Source: an uncultured delta proteobacterium | GTDB taxonomy: Bacteria; Myxococcota_A; Polyangia; Polyangiales; Ga0077539 | Reading direction: 5' to 3' | Length of the DNA: 14,503 nt | NCBI GenBank assembly: GCA_903860995.1 | Contig: CAIOSS010000341.1 | Coordinates: 1 to 14,503 of the forward strand | Part shown: positions 14,480 to 14,503 of the stretch, piece by piece | How positions within the stretch are numbered: position 1 is the first letter of the stretch | Layout of the letters: each line of letters starts with the position of its first letter | Program-made: the position numbers and the translations under genes | Notes under the pieces: generated by a model | Told to the model about the DNA's origin: nothing | Database searches by the model: none | What the model saw: the letters and a program-made list of their open reading frames with translations, nothing else

Positions 14480-14503
14480 CTGTCCTCTGGTCTCATTTTC
14501 ATC

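Overview
The window looks like a chromosomal segment of a high-GC, large-genome Gram-negative bacterium. A member of the Myxococcota (Polyangia-like deltaproteobacteria) is my best inference. The reasons are the strong G/C bias at third codon positions, a lipoprotein with a long Ala/Val/Asp repeat linker, cytosolic-type malate dehydrogenase, debris of IS66-like elements, and a type VI secretion (T6SS) spike island that contains pentapeptide-repeat proteins. No database search was possible, so the taxonomic placement is inference.

Layout. Bases 1-700 hold a frameshifted remnant of an IS66-type accessory transposition gene (minus strand) and otherwise nothing recognisable. At 688-1080 (minus) lies a solitary PAAR-like (DUF4150-type) spike-tip gene. 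At 1277-2263 (minus) is an intact malate dehydrogenase gene, mdh, followed by a stem-loop. At about 2415-2869 (minus) is a multiply frameshifted remnant with a helix-turn-helix start, probably a dead mobile-element gene.

From 3007 to 12820 (plus) six genes are tightly packed and probably form one operon: a 645-aa protein that resembles a detached VgrG tail; a DUF2169 protein fused to a pentapeptide-repeat solenoid; a second protein made almost wholly of pentapeptide repeats; a DUF3540 protein; a DUF4150 PAAR-like tip; and a VgrG with a 157-residue N-terminal extension that stops just after its gp5 OB fold. None of the core T6SS sheath, baseplate or membrane-complex genes is present, so this is an auxiliary VgrG/PAAR cluster that would have to use a secretion apparatus encoded elsewhere. 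No classical toxin-immunity pair is visible.

The operon ends 5 bases from a convergent gene (12826-14187, minus) for a predicted lipoprotein with a GH2/GH5-like TIM-barrel hydrolase domain and a long repetitive linker. The last 316 bases carry no convincing gene. They hold a dispersed short repeat (three copies) and a nest of perfect and near-perfect inverted repeats.

How the genes may work together (inference): VgrG forms the trimeric spike base. The DUF4150 protein caps it or its tail. The DUF2169 protein acts as loading adaptor, as known for DUF2169 proteins that serve DUF4150 cargo in other bacteria. The DUF3540 and pentapeptide proteins are conserved companions of unknown role. The 645-aa protein may supply the needle-like tail missing from VgrG, and its hydrophobic glycine-rich segments may be the effector activity.
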